Shown in pieces: positions 46,815 through 57,192 of a stretch of DNA of 64,000 bases; within the stretch, counting starts at the first letter, position 1, and the number at the start of each line of letters is the position of its first letter. The stretch comes from Pomphorhynchus laevis (Eukaryota > Acanthocephala > Palaeacanthocephala > Echinorhynchida > Pomphorhynchidae). Location of the stretch: assembly GCA_012934845.2 (NCBI GenBank), contig WNNJ02003105.1, positions 116,878 to 180,877 on the forward strand, read 5' to 3'. Both the position numbers and the translations under genes were made by a program. The notes beneath the pieces are model-generated. The model ran no database searches, was not told the DNA's origin, and was given only the letters and a program-made list of their open reading frames with translations.

Positions 46815-47502
46815 TATATATAATGAATAGTTGCTAGGTCACACGAGGTGACTTTAGCATTGAAAACCAGCTACAGAATCCTTCCTTCATGATATCCAAT
46901 TCCATACACCCTGACTACTAACGGCGCCATTGCCACAACCGTTTTCGTTTCGCCCGCTTTTTGCCACATGTTGGTAGCCCCGGGCACGTCAGAAAGCTGA
47001 CTACCAACTCTTCGCCTTTTGAAATTTGACTTATCCGAGATTCGAGCTGTCGCTCTCCGTACTTGGCTTGCGCTCTTGACTGCTAGGCTACGAATCCAGG
47101 ATTACCAGATTTCACACATTATATGAAGCCTTCCATCATGATATCCAGAAACTGCATTGTCCGAGATGCTTCTCTGGCATGCTTATTATAGATTTTATCG
47201 TATGAGATCATGAAGATCGATTGCTGGTGATCCTTTGATGGATTCTTAATGTAATGAATAGTTGCTAGGTCAAAGTGATTCACCGATCCAATAGTGTCAT
47301 GAATAGTTGCTACCTCCAATTCCATACACCTAGGGTGTATGGAATTAGATATCATGAAGGAAGGATTCTGTAGCTGGTTTTCAATGCTAAAGTCACCTCG
47401 TGTGACCTAGCAACTATTCATTACATAAATAAGAATCCATCAAAGGATCACCAGACCCGATTTCAATCGATCTTCATGATCTCATACGATAAAATATATA
47501 TA
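46815..47502. repeat. Nested fold-back repeat cluster
   Basis: A segment running from GAATAGTTGCTAGGTC to AATTCCATACACC occurs at 46822-46910. A shortened form occurs at 47253-47339, and the whole is repeated in reverse complement at about 47330-47425. The inverted pairing extends outward to the TTTTATCGTATGAGATCATG phrase (near 47185) and its complement (near 47490). So 47185-47502 is a near loop-less inverted repeat with arms of about 155 bp, including indels. A SINE-like piece splits the first copy. Confidence 0.8.
46911..47100 (-). mobile_element. tRNA-derived SINE-like element
   Basis: The minus strand begins with a tRNA-like head: TAGCCTAGCAGTCAAGAGCG resembles a pol III A box, and about 35 bp on AGCTCGAATCT resembles a B box. 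A GC-richer body of about 110 bp follows, ending in TTAGTAGTCAGG. Composition is unlike the AT-rich flanks. It lies inside the fold-back cluster. No second copy was seen in the window, so the family is unconfirmed. Confidence 0.45.
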
Positions 47503-47561
47503 GTTTAATTCAATTAATCAACCCGAATAATACAAGCAGTTGCGAAAATTCATGATTTATT

Positions 47562-47612
47562 TAAGACGTTTCGGCGATTAAGCCTTTGTCAATTGTAAGA
47601 GTTTTTATAACT
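47562..47612 (-). ncRNA. Weak hammerhead-like relic
   Basis: The minus strand reads TTGACAAAGGC, TTAATC, GCCGAAACG: a degenerate first core box, a short GGC/GCC stem II and an intact CGAAACG. Stems I and III cannot be completed. It resembles the terminal repeats of Penelope-type elements. Low weight. Confidence 0.2.
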
Positions 47613-47654
47613 AAGACTTATATATATAAAGTGGATATATATATAAGACTTATA

Positions 47655-47835
47655 TATAAAGTGGCAAATGCGTGCCAGCTGCACGCTTATAAGTCAACTA
47701 ACTAACAAAATAACAGCAAAAGTCATATAGATAAATTTATTAAATTACTTAAATGGGATCGGATTTGGCATTTGAAGCACGACATTGAGGTTGATTGGCG
47801 TATATAAATAGGCAGATGATTCCACGAGAGAGGAT
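47655..47835 (-). mobile_element. L2-like LINE (family A) 3'-end scrap
   Basis: The tail (GTGGCAAATGCGTGCCAGCT) and the last coding segment with GATCGGATTTGGCATTTGAA match the 3' end of the family A copy at 27240-27410 in reverse. Confidence 0.8.
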
Positions 47836-47929
47836 ATAATAATATATTAATTTTTAATTTTTTATATATATGTATATATGTGTGTACTATATATAATAGA
47901 GTTTACTCTTTGTTCAAATAGCTAACCTC

Positions 47930-48640
47930 TAAGCTAACTTTCTAAGCCTACCTCTTTGAGAAATCAGAAAATTACAATGTTTTTTAATGAATTATTAAAG
48001 TAAAAAACACAAAATTCATATATATTTTTGTCTTTTCGACTTTTTCGACCCCAACCAAGTATGGGGCCCCAATCGAGTTTTCTTTCTTTTTGTAGGATTC
48101 GATTAAGATTTCATTGGTTGAGTGTCGAGGATAAGAATTTTAAACAAAAATTCAAAATGATAAAATGCTTAAATTCACTTCTAAAATAAAAATTCAAAAT
48201 CACCATAAAAAGTAAAATTTGGATAAAATTGATATTACAAATAAAAAAAATATTTCATTTTAAAATTATTGGAACAACGACAAAAAATGAAGATAGAATA
48301 CATTTAATTATATTTTCTTAATTTTTCTAATTTGTCTGAAAAAGCACTTGTAGGCAAGCGCACTATAAAATTAATATATACGTCCAAATTTAAAAAATAA
48401 TCAAACAAATTTCAAAGAAGATAAACAAAAAATTATTCAAAATATTTGATTTTTAAATTGTAAAATAAAACATATTTTTAATTAATTTATTTTTAATTGC
48501 AATTTCATTTTTAAAAATAGATATCGTTGTTCTGGAGGGCGATTGTTTGAGTAGAAGTCAATACAAATCAATCAATACAAGTCAATCCGCTCAATACAAA
48601 CGCATTGAGCACAATTACACATTTACCCAAACCGACATTT
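47930..48640 (-). mobile_element. I/R1-type LINE (family E) 3' UTR fragment
   Basis: Matches 62730-63200 (the 3' UTR of the LINE at the window's right end) in the same direction, with insertions and deletions: AGAAAATTACAATGTTT, TGGGGCCCCAATCGAG, and the GGAGGGCGATTGTTTGAGTA block near 48530. Coding sequence is absent. Confidence 0.75.
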
Positions 48641-48997
48641 AATCGTCTCGCCCTCTCAAACGTAGCCCTTTTCTAACTAATTTGAAGCACCTTACAATGT
48701 TTTTTAAAATGTACATGCTTATATAAAAAAGTTCTAAACGATCGCCGTCATTTGCTTTAAGCAGGTGCTGCTGTTATTAGCGATAACCAGCTGCTTTCAC
48801 TGTTGTTTGAATTTTTAACACGATTTCGTCAACTTTTGAAGGTACACGAAATGCAATGATGAAAAGAGGTGATTCAAAATAGTTTAGAAACAAAACAAAA
48901 ATAATAACAATAATATTTTTATTCAAAATAAATAATTTGGAAAAATAATAAAATAAAAAAAATAAAATAAAAGCATAAAAATAGAAAATATTATTTA

Positions 48998-49564
48998 AAC
49001 AAAGGAATCGTTTACAACATATAAAATATTTAATGTTACGTCAGGTTTATTATTCGGTATAATAATATTGGAGTTTTTATGAATGTAATAAGCACCGGGA
49101 ATTCTTCTATTTATACAATTGGTTTCTTTTGCTAAAACAACAGTATTATTATAGTCTATAATGTGATCTAAATTTAAACTATGGTCTACAATAGAGCTAC
49201 TGAGGCCCTTTTTGAGTGTGCATTTGTGTTGTTTTAATCTAGTCTCTGATAGTTGGCCTGTTTGACCCACATTTATTTTATCGCATTCTAAACCAGAAAT
49301 TTTATAAACAACTCCATCATTATCATGTTTGTGTTTATTTTTCAAAATGTTGTGTAGCTTCAGTATTTTACTATTACACAAAACAGTATTTGAAGTATTT
49401 AATGTTTTATTGTTTGAATCAAATCTTTTGAAATTAATATTCCAAAAATTATTTATAAACGTTAATCCTATATATCTATATTCTCTTTCTGGACCAAAAA
49501 CAACGTCATTATCAGTTTTGGTACCCATTATCAGTTTTGTCATCATTATCAGTTTTGGCATCAT
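48998..49564 (-). CDS. Penelope GIY-YIG endonuclease domain (C-terminal part)
   Basis: Open for 189 residues. GVVYKISGLECDKINVGQTG carries the GIY-YIG core (VY...NVGQTG, with Asn for the second Tyr), followed by the Arg-rich helix ETRLKQHK and an HSLNLDHIIDYNNTVVLAKE stretch with the conserved His and Glu. It ends NKPDVTLNILYVVNDSFV. In Penelope elements this nuclease nicks the target DNA to prime reverse transcription. The first 60 residues come from the RT/thumb linker. Confidence 0.85.
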
Positions 49565-49797
49565 TATCAGTTTAAATTGCCCATGATGGAAATCTATTTT
49601 TATCTAATAGAATTCTAATTATATTATTATTTTATCTAAGTTCATTTATATCGGAAACAATCATCTTACTTCGTAAAAACTAAGAATTAGCAGCAGATAT
49701 TTTCTGAGCGGTTGGGATATTAGTATTCCACGAAACAATATTTAAATTATTTGAATTTTTATAATTAAGGGATGTTTTTAAAATATCATGTTATGTT

Positions 49798-49982
49798 TGT
49801 GGCAGCAGCGGCGGCACAATCAATGGGCAATAGCTCATGCAACCTAACCGCAAACAGTGACCAACCGCCGTCACTAAACACACGTTGAGTGGCGTCCTAA
49901 CAATTGACTATAAGTAACGCATTTTGTGACATTAAGTGTGGTTGTGGATGCAGTAAAAACTTTGTTTAATTGTGTTATGGCA
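49798..49982 (+). repeat. 5' LTR (185 bp)
   Basis: Begins TGTGGCAGCAGCGG and ends TTATGGCA, the TG...CA form of LTRs. It matches the 3' LTR at all but about two positions. Confidence 0.95.
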
Positions 49983-50624
49983 ACTGGCGACGAGGGAGTT
50001 TTACGAACGATCTTAATGCAGCAGCAGTTGTTAGAGCTGTTGGCGAATCGCAATGGACAAAACAACGATGAACAACACCACCGTAGACAAGTTTCAGGAT
50101 ATCGACCGTTTATCGAGGGCAAGGAGGAGTGGGCAAATTATTATGAGCAGCTTGATCACCATTTCCGAGCTCAATCGGTTTCAGATGACGACCATAAAAT
50201 ACAACTTTTGTTGTTATGGATTGGATCAGAAGCATACCAACTCATAAATCGATTAAATGCTGGTCAAAGTTTGGATGACACAGGATACATACAATTGGTC
50301 CAACTTCTGAACCAGCACTTCCTTAAACCAAGACACACAATCGCAGCTCGATATTCTTTTCACCAATGTGAAATGGGTCCAAATGATACATATGCCACCT
50401 GGTTGGTGAATTTAAAGGACAAAGCAAGGCTGTGCAGATTTTTCAATCAAACAATCACAAACGAATGTCAAGCAATCGAAGAAAGAATACGCGATCATAT
50501 TGTTATGAAGACCCCACATGACCACGTGAGAAATACTATGCTACAAATGGAAAATCTAACCCTCGATGATCTAATGCGTGTTTGCAAGACACATGAATTG
50601 ATACAGGGCACACAGCAGCATTAA
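49977..50624 (+). CDS. gag-like region of the LTR element
   Basis: Encodes a protein starting MATGDEGVL, with EEWANYYEQLDHHF and WLVNLKDKARLCRFFNQ, the capsid-like gag core of Ty3/gypsy elements of the kind common in insects and other invertebrates. The likely start codon lies in the last bases of the LTR, so the primer-binding site falls inside the coding region. Part of a fossil element; described here only as a landmark. Confidence 0.75.
   Translation: MATGDEGVLRTILMQQQLLELLANRNGQNNDEQHHRRQVSGYRPFIEGKEEWANYYEQLDHHFRAQSVSDDDHKIQLLLLWIGSEAYQLINRLNAGQSLDDTGYIQLVQLLNQHFLKPRHTIAARYSFHQCEMGPNDTYATWLVNLKDKARLCRFFNQTITNECQAIEERIRDHIVMKTPHDHVRNTMLQMENLTLDDLMRVCKTHELIQGTQQH
49985..49995 (+). other. 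Primer-binding site, probably tRNA-Ser
   Basis: TGGCGACGAGG starts two bases after the 5' LTR and is complementary to the 3' end of animal tRNA-Ser(GCT) (CCTCGTCGCCA). The tRNA assignment is from memory of that tRNA's acceptor stem. Confidence 0.65.
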
Positions 50625-50634
50625 ATAAAAATGC

Positions 50635-53527
50635 TTGGTAACCGCAACATTAAATAAACAAGCACAATTGTTATGGGTAACGGTACTTGAAACATCTTGT
50701 AGACCCCTTTTTGGGCGATTCTGGATATCGGCATTCAAATTGAAATGGCCCGAATCAGTTATAACAATAAGAGAGCAGGAAATCAACTCATCACCATTGT
50801 GTTCAATAAAAGCAACATACGAAAACAATGAGGAATTGTATAATCTCTTGCAGAATTATGCAGAAGTATTTGGTCCAGGGACAACGCACTTAAAAGATTA
50901 CGAAGTAGAATTGACCATCGACACTAACGCCATACCTCACTGTTGGGGTAGTCGGAGAGTACCATTCTCTCTACGAGAATCAGTGGAAGCTGATCTACAG
51001 AGACAGCTAAAACAAGGAGTCATCGAACCAGTAGATACCTCTCAAGAAATAGTTGACTGGGCGGCGCCAATAGTAGTCACACATAAATCGGACGGATCGG
51101 TGAGAATATGGGGCGATTTCAAAGTTACAATTAATTCGTACTTACGGCTGGATACATATGTGCTACCTACACTGGAAGACATCACGGAAAATATAGCAGA
51201 CGACCTCCACTATTCTGTCCTGGATTTAAAAGACGCATATCTACAACTGGCAGTGAAGCAGTCATCAAGGAAATACTTGACTATTTCGACACATAAAGGG
51301 TTTTACCGATATACCCGTATGCCTTTCGGCATTAGCACGGCGCCGATCGTATTTCAACGGTATGTCGATCAGATTCTACAGGGTATCCCCAAGGTAGCGG
51401 CGTACCTTGATGACATTATAATTACTGGTAAAACATCGAACGAACATTTAGATAATCTACAGAAGGTATTGGAGAGATTAAAGCAAGCTGGAGTGAAAGT
51501 GAAACGTGAGAAATGCAGTTTTCTCCAAGAAAGAGTAAAATTCTTAGGTCATGTGTTAACGAAAGATTGCATACAAGCGTGTCCTAATAAACTGGAGGCT
51601 ATACAGAAAATGCCCACACCAACAAACAAAGGCGAATTACGATCCTTCCTTGGGGCGGTAAACTATTTGAACCGGTTTATTCCAAGTCTGCAACCCAATT
51701 GCAAAAATCTGTACGAGCTTAGTGGCCGTCGAGCTGTTTGGTCATGAAAACCGGAGCATACGCAAGCATTTGAAAAAGTCAAGGAATCACTCATGGATGC
51801 TCGTATACTAAAGAACTTCGACATTCACAAGGGTGTTCATCTCACATGTGACGCGAGTGACAATGGTTTGGGAGCAATATTATTCCAAGAAGACTCGAAT
51901 CATGTTAAATTACCGGAAGCATACGCTTCCAGGACACTGAAGCCCAATGAAAAGGACTATGCCCAAGTGGAGAAAGAAGGATTGGCAATAGTATTCGCGG
52001 TACGAAAATTTCATCAGTATATCGCCGGTAGAAGATTCATGCTATGGAACGATCACAGACCGCTTAAATGCATTTTTGGAAAAGATCGAAATTTAAGCAA
52101 AATGACTAAGCAGCGATTGATCAGATGGCCCTAACCTTAGCACAGTACAACTATGATTTGAAATATATCGAGGGAAGGAAAAATACGATGGCTGATGTAC
52201 TTTCTCGACTTCCAATTCATAACCCGTTAGATACTGAAGAGTGTGAACAAGTCCATTTGTTACAAGATCACAACGCAGGAAAAATGCATCTGTCAATGGA
52301 CGAAATCCGGAATGAAAGCATGCGGGATACAGAAACACAACAAATAAAAAGATATATCGAAAGTGGCTGGCCCAAACAATGCAACCAAATAACAACGATA
52401 TACCATTATAGGAAACACGAACTTTCAAACGAAAACGGTATTTTGTTATGGTTACAGCGCATTGTCATCCCGAGAAGCATTCGTTACAAAGCTTTGGAAA
52501 CACTCCACCTTGGACATCGAAGAATATCCGCAATGCGACATCTAGCGCGACTATATTGTTGGTGGCCTACCATAAATACATATATCGAGCAATGGGTAGA
52601 TTGCTGTTCATTTTGTCAGAAACAACAACCGAAATCTGCCCACCAACCCCTACACGAATGGGATGTTCCTGCAGATGTGTGGACTCGGATACACGTTGAT
52701 TTTGCAGACCCCATTGATGGACAAATGTATTTGGCTCTAATCGGCGCTCAAGGTCATTGGCCAGAAATTATACCAGTACGTAGCACTAATGCTGCGGAAA
52801 CAATAGCCGCTATACGTGAATTGTTAGCAAGGATAGGTAAACCTCGTGAAATTGTATCAGACAATGGACCCCCATTTCAGTCAGGAGAATTCACAGAATT
52901 TTGCAAGGCGAATGGAATTCGACACATCAAAGCCTCGCCATATCACCCACAAACCAATGGGTTAATTGAACGTTTTATCGGAACATTAAAACGCCGAGTT
53001 GAATTTTATCGAGGGCATCGCGACATACCCATATCCATTCATCAGTTTCTCATGACTTATCGAAACTCGCCACAGGGTAGCACGGGGAAGGCACCTGCGG
53101 AGTTACTGTATGGTAGAAGGCTAAAAACTATATGGGACAGACTACGACCAACTACATAAACTACGGTGCAAAGTCACAAAGAGAAACAGAAAGAACGTCA
53201 TGACGTTAACGCGAGGCCACGACAATTCGACTTACATAAGGCAGTGTGGGTACGAAACCAACTGACTAGACAATGGCAGCCTGGATCTATAATAGACCGG
53301 ACTGGGTGGGGTTCATATGTGGTAAACACCCAAAATGGAGAAAGACGAAGACATGCAGATGATCTAAGAACAAATAGAGAGGTGAACAGGAATAGAGGAG
53401 TAACCGAAATAACAGGAAGTGAGGAACTTAATGATCATATACCTTCGGAGACGATTCGGAGGGGAATGAGGTGTCGGAAAATACCAGTCAGGTACGATGA
53501 ACTCGCAGAAGAGTGGGAAAGGAGATA
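50635..53527 (+). CDS. pol region of the LTR element (RT, RNase H, integrase)
   Basis: RT landmarks are WAAPIVVTHKSDGSVR, the YLDDII catalytic motif near 51410 and FLGAVNYLNRFIP. RNase H is marked by LTCDASDNGLGAILFQ. Integrase is marked by the HLGHRRISAMRHLARLYCWW zinc-finger region, IHVDFADP, VSDNGPPFQSGEF and PYHPQTNGLIERF. A WQPGSI...VNTQNGERRRHADDL tail resembles the integrase C-terminal domain. This order is that of the Ty3/gypsy superfamily. No envelope gene was recognised. Confidence 0.88.
53514..53527 (+). other. Polypurine tract
   Basis: GTGGGAAAGGAGATA-type purine-rich run immediately before the 3' LTR, the usual plus-strand primer site of LTR elements. Confidence 0.6.
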
Positions 53528-53712
53528 TGTGGCAGCAGCGGCGGCACAATTAATGGGCCATAGCTCATGCAACCTAACCGCAAACAGTGACCAACCGCCG
53601 TCACTAAACACACGTTGAGTGGCGTCCTAACAATTGACTATAAGTAACGCATTTTGTGACATTAAGTGTGGTTGTGGATGCAGTAAAAACTTTGTTTAAT
53701 TGTGTTATGGCA
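53528..53712 (+). repeat. 3' LTR (185 bp)
   Basis: Same ends as the 5' LTR, followed directly by the ATGTT target duplication. Confidence 0.95.
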
Positions 53713-55261
53713 ATGTTCTACTAACGACGACATCTAAAAATGTTAATCTAATTATATTGTCCACTGAATATTTTCGTCGAAACAATTTATTGCTCTTAAA
53801 TGTCCTGTACATCAGTTGTGTTATCTCAAATAGCAAACGTATCATCGACATATCTAATCCACATAACAATTCCATCCATCTTAGTGATATTATTTAATTC
53901 CCAATATCTCATATATAATTAACTAAGAAGGGGTGCTAGAGGATTCCCCATTGCGAGATCATCGGTTTGTTCATATGCCTCTTCATTAAATTTAAAAGTT
54001 GTTTTATTTGCGCATAAAACAAGCAATTCCGTTCACTCTTCAAAGCAAAGTTTAAAGTAGTCATCCGATTTTTCCTCTAATAGTTTTGCAGCTAGCCCAA
54101 TAGCCTTATTTGTGGGCACATTAGTGAACATCGAAACGATGTCAAAACTAATCATCGTTTTACCCTTTGCATTATAGTTAGGGATCATTGGATATAAATG
54201 AATTTCATCCTTAAGTTGGAAAAATAGGATATATCTAATAATGATTTAATTTCCCTCACGATTATTTTTGATATGGTATATGAATGTGTCATATATGATG
54301 CAATAATAGGTCTTGAACAATGTTCCTATTTATGAATTTCTGGATGTAAGTACATAGAACCAGATTTTGCATTTTTTGATAAACAAGTTCTTAAAATGTT
54401 ATTATCAATTTTATTATTCATATTCATCTTTTTCAAAAAATATTAAATACTGTGTCTTTTTAATGTATCGTCTCTGTTTAATTTATTAAATTTTGAATTT
54501 TAATAGCATCCGTACCTCATTTTATATATTCTACGTTATTCATTACAACAAAACAATTATTTTTATCGGATTTACAAATTACCAAGTCCTTTATGCTAAT
54601 TTCGTTTTTAGCAATTTCAATGTCTTTGTTTAATTTTTCTTGGTTCGAACCTGACTTTAAGAGTTTCTTAAAGTTTAAGCTTATGTATTTAGATAAATTA
54701 TTTATAGTTTTTTTGAATTAAAACAAGTTTTTTCGAATTCAGTGAAAATTTTAGGTTCTGGAAATATTATCTTTGGTGTACAGTTAGGACCCAAATTTAA
54801 GACTTTAACTAGATTAGTACTTAATTCTTGATTAGACCAATTTACAAATTTGTTGTTAATTCTGTTTGAGTAATCTTTATAGGTTCTAACACTTTGAATG
54901 TCCACGTATTGCTTTTGTAAATTGTACAAAAACAAAAACTTTTAAAGGTGTTTAAAACCAGAAATTCAATATAAATACATTTATAATTTAAATAATTATT
55001 TTAAATTTCTAAATGATTAATACTAAGAATATTAAACAAATTTTGAAATAAATTAAGTGATTGATGTTGATTTGAAACTGAAAACTCAAAATTAAAACTA
55101 AAGAAATTCAATATAATTACATTTATAATTTAAATTATTTAATTATATAAATCTAATTTAAATAATTATTTAACATATAGACAAATAATTAAATAATTAT
55201 TTATTTATAGACAAATTTTGAAACAAAATTAGTGGCTTTTACATTCATAAAATCTCTAATA

Positions 55262-55655
55262 TTATTATGCCGAATAATAAACCTGACGTAACGTTAAATA
55301 TTTTATAAACATGTTATAAACGATTCTTTTGTTTAAATAATATTTTCTATTTTTATACTTTTATTTAATTTTTTAGTAATTTTAATTTTTGATTTTATTA
55401 ATTTTCCAAATTATTTATTTTGAATAAAAATATTATTGTTATTATTTTTGTTTTGTTTCTAAACTATTTTGAATCACCTCTTTTCATCATTGCATTTCGT
55501 GTACCTTCAAAAGTTGACGAAATCGTGTCAAAAATTCAGACAACAGTGAAAGCAGCTGGTTATCGCTAATAACAGCAGCACCTGCTTAAAGCAAATGACG
55601 GCGATCGTTTAGAACTTTTTTATATAAGCATGTACATTTTAAAAAACATTGTAAT
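55262..55655 (+). repeat. Inverted copy of the Penelope 3' end
   Basis: Reverse complement of 48690-49085, including the last codons of the GIY-YIG frame and the 3' UTR (AGCTGGTTATCGCTAATAAC hairpin). The two copies differ by a few small indels. A part of it (55670-55725) is duplicated again just before the retrozyme dimer. Confidence 0.9.
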
Positions 55656-55840
55656 TTATTTAATTTTTTAGTAATTTTAATTTTTGATTTTATTAATTTT
55701 CCAAATTATTTATTTTGAATGGAAATATTATAAAGTACGAAAGAATTTTAATACAACTTTTTTAATTAACACGAACAGAAGAGTATAAACCTGCATGCTT
55801 TTTTACAAATTTCGCCAGGAAGCTTAACCGGAATGCGCCT

Positions 55841-55919
55841 GCCACAGACGCCTAGCCCCCAATGGGGTGTTTTGACCTTAGTCTACTCATCACTACATGG
55901 TGATCTCATCATTGTGGCC
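55841..55919 (-). ncRNA. Hammerhead ribozyme, unit C (partly decayed)
   Basis: Stem I CCACA/TGTGG is intact. The core reads ATGATGA (first base changed), stem II is GATC/GGTC, the second box is CAAA instead of GAAA, and the cleavage context GGCGTC^TGTGG is intact. The predicted cut lies between 55847 and 55846. Confidence 0.55.
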
Positions 55920-56334
55920 CTGTAGTTACACAACTTCGACAATACTAACTTCTCATTAAACTTTTGAATGGAAGTCACTAAGCGCACGCTCCTACACCGG
56001 TTACCAGCTTTACATCTGATAGGATTTGCTGAATCAATGGATTCACAGGACATCACTTGTGCTGTCAATCCTTCCATCGTCAGCTAACTGAGTTCGCTGA
56101 TCAAGCAACACGCTTTTATAAAGCAATTGCAAAGCACGAGTTAAGCTCCAGCGCAAATGCTAAAAAAATTTCATCACTCCACATATAGCGGTTATATGAA
56201 TTTTAACTCTTGGTGACGTAATATCAAGTACGAAAGAATTTTAATACAACTTTTTTAATAAACACGAACAGGAAAGTATAAACCTACATGCCTGTTTATA
56301 ACCTTCGTCGGGAGGCTTAGCTCGGAATGCGCCT

Positions 56335-56415
56335 ACCACAGACGCCTAGACCCCAATGGGGGCGCTTCGACCTTAGTCTACTCATTACTATAGGGTGGTA
56401 TCATCAGTGTTGCCT
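56335..56415 (-). ncRNA. Hammerhead ribozyme, unit D (best core)
   Basis: The CTGATGA box is intact, followed by TACC pairing with GGTC as stem II, GAAG in place of GAAA, then stem III GCGCC/GGCGT and the cut GGCGTC^TGTGG between 56341 and 56340. The incoming stem I strand is CAACA rather than CCACA. Confidence 0.6.
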
Positions 56416-57192
56416 TGTATATATTATATTATATTACATTATATTATTATTGTTATTATTTTTGTTTTGTTTCTAAAATACAATCAATATCAGTTTTAGT
56501 CTTTTGTTACTCAATCGCAGTTTTCGTTTTTGTTACTCGTTCAAACGTTTTGAGTATCAATCGAACGATCAAAGCCTATTCTATTTGAAACTAACTTCTT
56601 CGTTATCCAAAGTTCAAGTTTTCGGAATCAAGAGCTATATTGATAGCTGAAGGTGAATTTTTGCTGTTGATATAGTTTTTTTGTTTTTGATCTTTGTTTT
56701 TTGTTTTTAATTTTTGTTTTTTGATCTTTGTTTTTTTTAAATGTTGACTTAAAAGTTACATGTACTCAACCAGATTGGAAAAATACGTAAGTACTAATGA
56801 TTTTAATTTTAGATCTTTTAAATGTAACAGAAAAAATTGTAAGGTTGTGATGTTATAAATAATAATTGTATTGGAAGTAATACGATAAACATGTTTTTGT
56901 TAAATATAAATGATCATTGTAACTGCAATACCGCGGGTGTAGTGTATCTAATACAATGTACGTGTGGATTGCAATATATGAAAAACATTAACTGTTAAAA
57001 ACTAGGTTTAGGCAACACATATATAATATACAGCATAATAGTCAAACTATATTTCATAAACATACGAGATTAATAGGACATGATAGTAAAACTGTAAATT
57101 ATAAATTTTAGAACATATTATAGAAGAAAACATATCAATATCTAATCAAAAACTTAGAAAAATAAGATTTTTGGATTAAAACGCTTAATTCC

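Larger units (their letters stand above)
49793..53717 (+). mobile_element. Ty3/gypsy-type LTR retrotransposon, young insertion
   Basis: A 3.9-kb element, 49798-53712, with 185-bp LTRs and the target duplication ATGTT on both sides (49793-49797 and 53713-53717). It lies inside the RT gene of the Penelope-like element. Parts in order: gag-like region, then reverse transcriptase, RNase H, integrase with zinc-binding His/Cys and DDE core, and an integrase C-terminal tail. A primer-binding site and a purine-rich tract are in the expected places. The LTRs differ at only about two positions, so insertion was recent. The inside is broken in a few places (about three to five), so it reads as a fossil copy. 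Confidence 0.92.
48690..55660 (-). mobile_element. Canonical Penelope-like element, split by an LTR element
   Basis: Read on the minus strand: an N-terminal part (54702-54935, with NLGPNCTPKIIFPEPKIF), RT blocks FDIVSMFTNVPTNKA near 54130 and ECAMGNPLAPL-type sequence near 53940, and RYVDD at 53841-53852. Then, beyond the inserted LTR element, comes the C-terminal GIY-YIG endonuclease (48998-49564). This RT-then-nuclease order is that of Penelope/Poseidon elements. About 395 bp of the 3' end (48690-49085) recurs in inverted form at 55262-55655, upstream of the 5' end; inverted terminal copies are known for Penelope. The RT frame is broken in several places, so the copy is dead. Confidence 0.85.
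55735..56415 (-). mobile_element. Retrozyme-like tandem dimer (units C and D)
   Basis: Same family as 10009-10915, on the minus strand: a partial unit D (about 56415-56225), then a full unit C (about 56224-55735). Predicted hammerhead cuts are 494 bp apart. The left flank is a duplicated piece of the Penelope end (TTTTGAATGGAAATATTAT); the right flank resumes with ATATTAT and then the TATTGTTATTATTTTTG phrase of the same Penelope end. So the dimer is inserted in a Penelope terminal segment, with a likely ATATTAT target duplication, although AT-richness makes its exact length uncertain. Confidence 0.7.

Noticed and set aside
47040-47100. Functional tRNA gene
   Set aside because: Only A- and B-box-like words are present; the acceptor and anticodon stems do not pair.
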